This document shows, piece after piece, positions 57,970-64,000 of a DNA stretch of 64,000 bases. Position 1 is the first letter of the stretch. Every line of letters starts with the position of its first letter. Source of the DNA: Silurus meridionalis (Eukaryota > Chordata > Actinopteri > Siluriformes > Siluridae); NCBI RefSeq assembly GCF_014805685.1, contig NC_060886.1:25104608-25168607 (forward strand), in the 5' to 3' direction. The position numbers and the translations under genes are program-made. A model generated the notes under the pieces. The model was not told where the DNA came from. It made no database searches and saw only the letters and a list, made by a program, of their open reading frames with translations.

Positions 57970-59130
57970 TCAACTTTCCCTGATTAGCTAGTGTAATAAT
58001 AGATGACAGTTGCATAACGAAATCTCATTGTTCCTTAGATTTTTTTTGACCCGGAAAAACTATGATGTACTTGATACTAATTATGAGATCTGTAGCTCTG
58101 TAGATATTCTGGAGTCTGTAGCTAATCTGTAGATCTTTACTTCATAAAAATACGTTTAGGGTGAAATCTATACCTAATTGCTACAGTTAAATTGTATATT
58201 TAAATAAGAAATAAAACAAACCTTTTTTTTTTTTTACTTAATTTGTGTGGCCAGTGCACATATCCATATATAAACAGTTTACAGGCATTGCCTAATATTT
58301 GAGTTAACTCTTTTTTTTATTTACTTTAGCATCTATACTCAATAAAGCTTCTGAAACAAATAAAGGTAAATAGCTAAATGCTCAATAATACAAAAAAAAA
58401 TATATAAAATAAATCAATGACACAAACATCTTGGGCAAAACAGTAACAGAGTGGCTATTGTAAGGTTCATAAAAGTAAAAGTAAAATAAATTACAGCTCG
58501 GGTGACATGAATGGAGGCAGGGATGCTCTTTTTTGATTGTTATACTGTAAACGGCAGTGCAAAAGTAAACAACAACAATAACAAAAAAGACTGTAACATA
58601 AAACTAAACGTTATTCCTGTGGTTGATAATGGATAAGAATATGATGCTAGTGGAATATAAAATACAGCTTTTTTTTTTTTTTGGCAAATCGTCGTCTTTT
58701 TCCCTCCAAATTCTTCCGTAACAGTGCAAGTAAGGAATGCCAGCGACTGCCAGTGCAATTAATCAAAAAGAAGCACGGACAATATTGCTAAACGAAAGAC
58801 GTCATTTCCAGACAGTTCTAAAAATCAAAGCTGCGTTAGAAGTAAACTGGAGCTCTAAAGCGACTTCCTCTTTTCCGGGTCTTGCTACAATAACAGTCTC
58901 TGTGAAAGCTAGGTCAGATCTGAAGTCTTTTTTGAAATGCCCACTGTGCCATCTTTGGATGCCAAAACGTGTCCCACTGTACGTTTTAAAATAAATACAT
59001 TGTGCCTCTAAGAGAGCACTGTGCCCGTGCGGTCCCTTTTTGTTTAATTTTTAATTTTTTTCTGGATCTCCAAACGAGTCGTCCGCTGGACATTATAAAG
59101 GCCTTCGAGTATCTTCTATATGAAAAGAGT

Positions 59131-64000
<4,870 letters not shown>

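Larger units (their letters stand above)
57004..59130 (-). other. acvr1 3' UTR (near part) and downstream sequence
   Basis: No transposon recognised. A CA repeat lies at 57936-57967. Sequence just after the stop (58700-59130) is less AT-rich and is probably 3' UTR. Confidence 0.5.

Overview
This window looks like a teleost fish chromosome. The evidence is split vertebrate exons with GT-AG junctions, AT-rich introns, very long CA/GT, GATA and AT microsatellites, and many decayed Tc1/mariner, hAT, RTE-LINE and SINE copies of the kinds common in ray-finned fish. The pentanucleotide-tailed SINE hints at an ostariophysan such as a catfish, but that is a weak inference from memory. There is no sign of a bacterial genome, CRISPR array, rRNA or operon.

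Two protein-coding genes are well supported, both on the minus strand. The first is a complete type I activin/TGF-beta receptor, acvr1c (ALK7). Its nine coding exons lie between 51151 (start codon) and 10402 (stop), and all junctions join in frame to give 492 residues. The second is the 3' half of acvr1 (ALK2). Its last four coding exons lie from the right edge (64000) down to the stop at 59131. Only about 8 kb separates the acvr1 stop from the acvr1c start. The same neighbour order and orientation is known in mammals (human 2q24), so this is conserved synteny of two receptors that feed opposite SMAD branches: ALK7 to SMAD2/3 and ALK2 to SMAD1/5/8.

Layout. 1-10401: sequence downstream of the acvr1c stop, with a candidate distal poly(A) signal near 2114 and a Tc1-in-Tc1 nest at 5.0-7.8 kb. 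10402-51151: acvr1c. Intron 6 holds a Tc1-in-Tc1-plus-SINE nest. Intron 5 holds an element with terminal inverted repeats. Intron 2 (18 kb) holds a 660-bp CT/CA block, a BED-finger hAT derivative, two hAT MITEs and an RTE LINE split by a SINE. Intron 1 holds a hAT MITE carrying a probable solo LTR and a second BED-finger hAT copy. 51085-51400: CpG-rich first exon and promoter. 51460-59130: intergenic, with decayed Tc1 and LINE pieces and a foldback structure. 59131-64000: acvr1, with a degenerate tandem array in one intron.

I found no new multi-gene system. The points most worth a second look are: (GT)32, (TG)21 and CA-rich tracts abutting splice sites of three acvr1c exons; a start-stop uORF just before the acvr1c start; a pair of short hAT elements keeping only a BED zinc finger; several insertions dated by nesting and target-site duplications; and a diverged tandem array rich in CTAGCTAG in the acvr1 intron.
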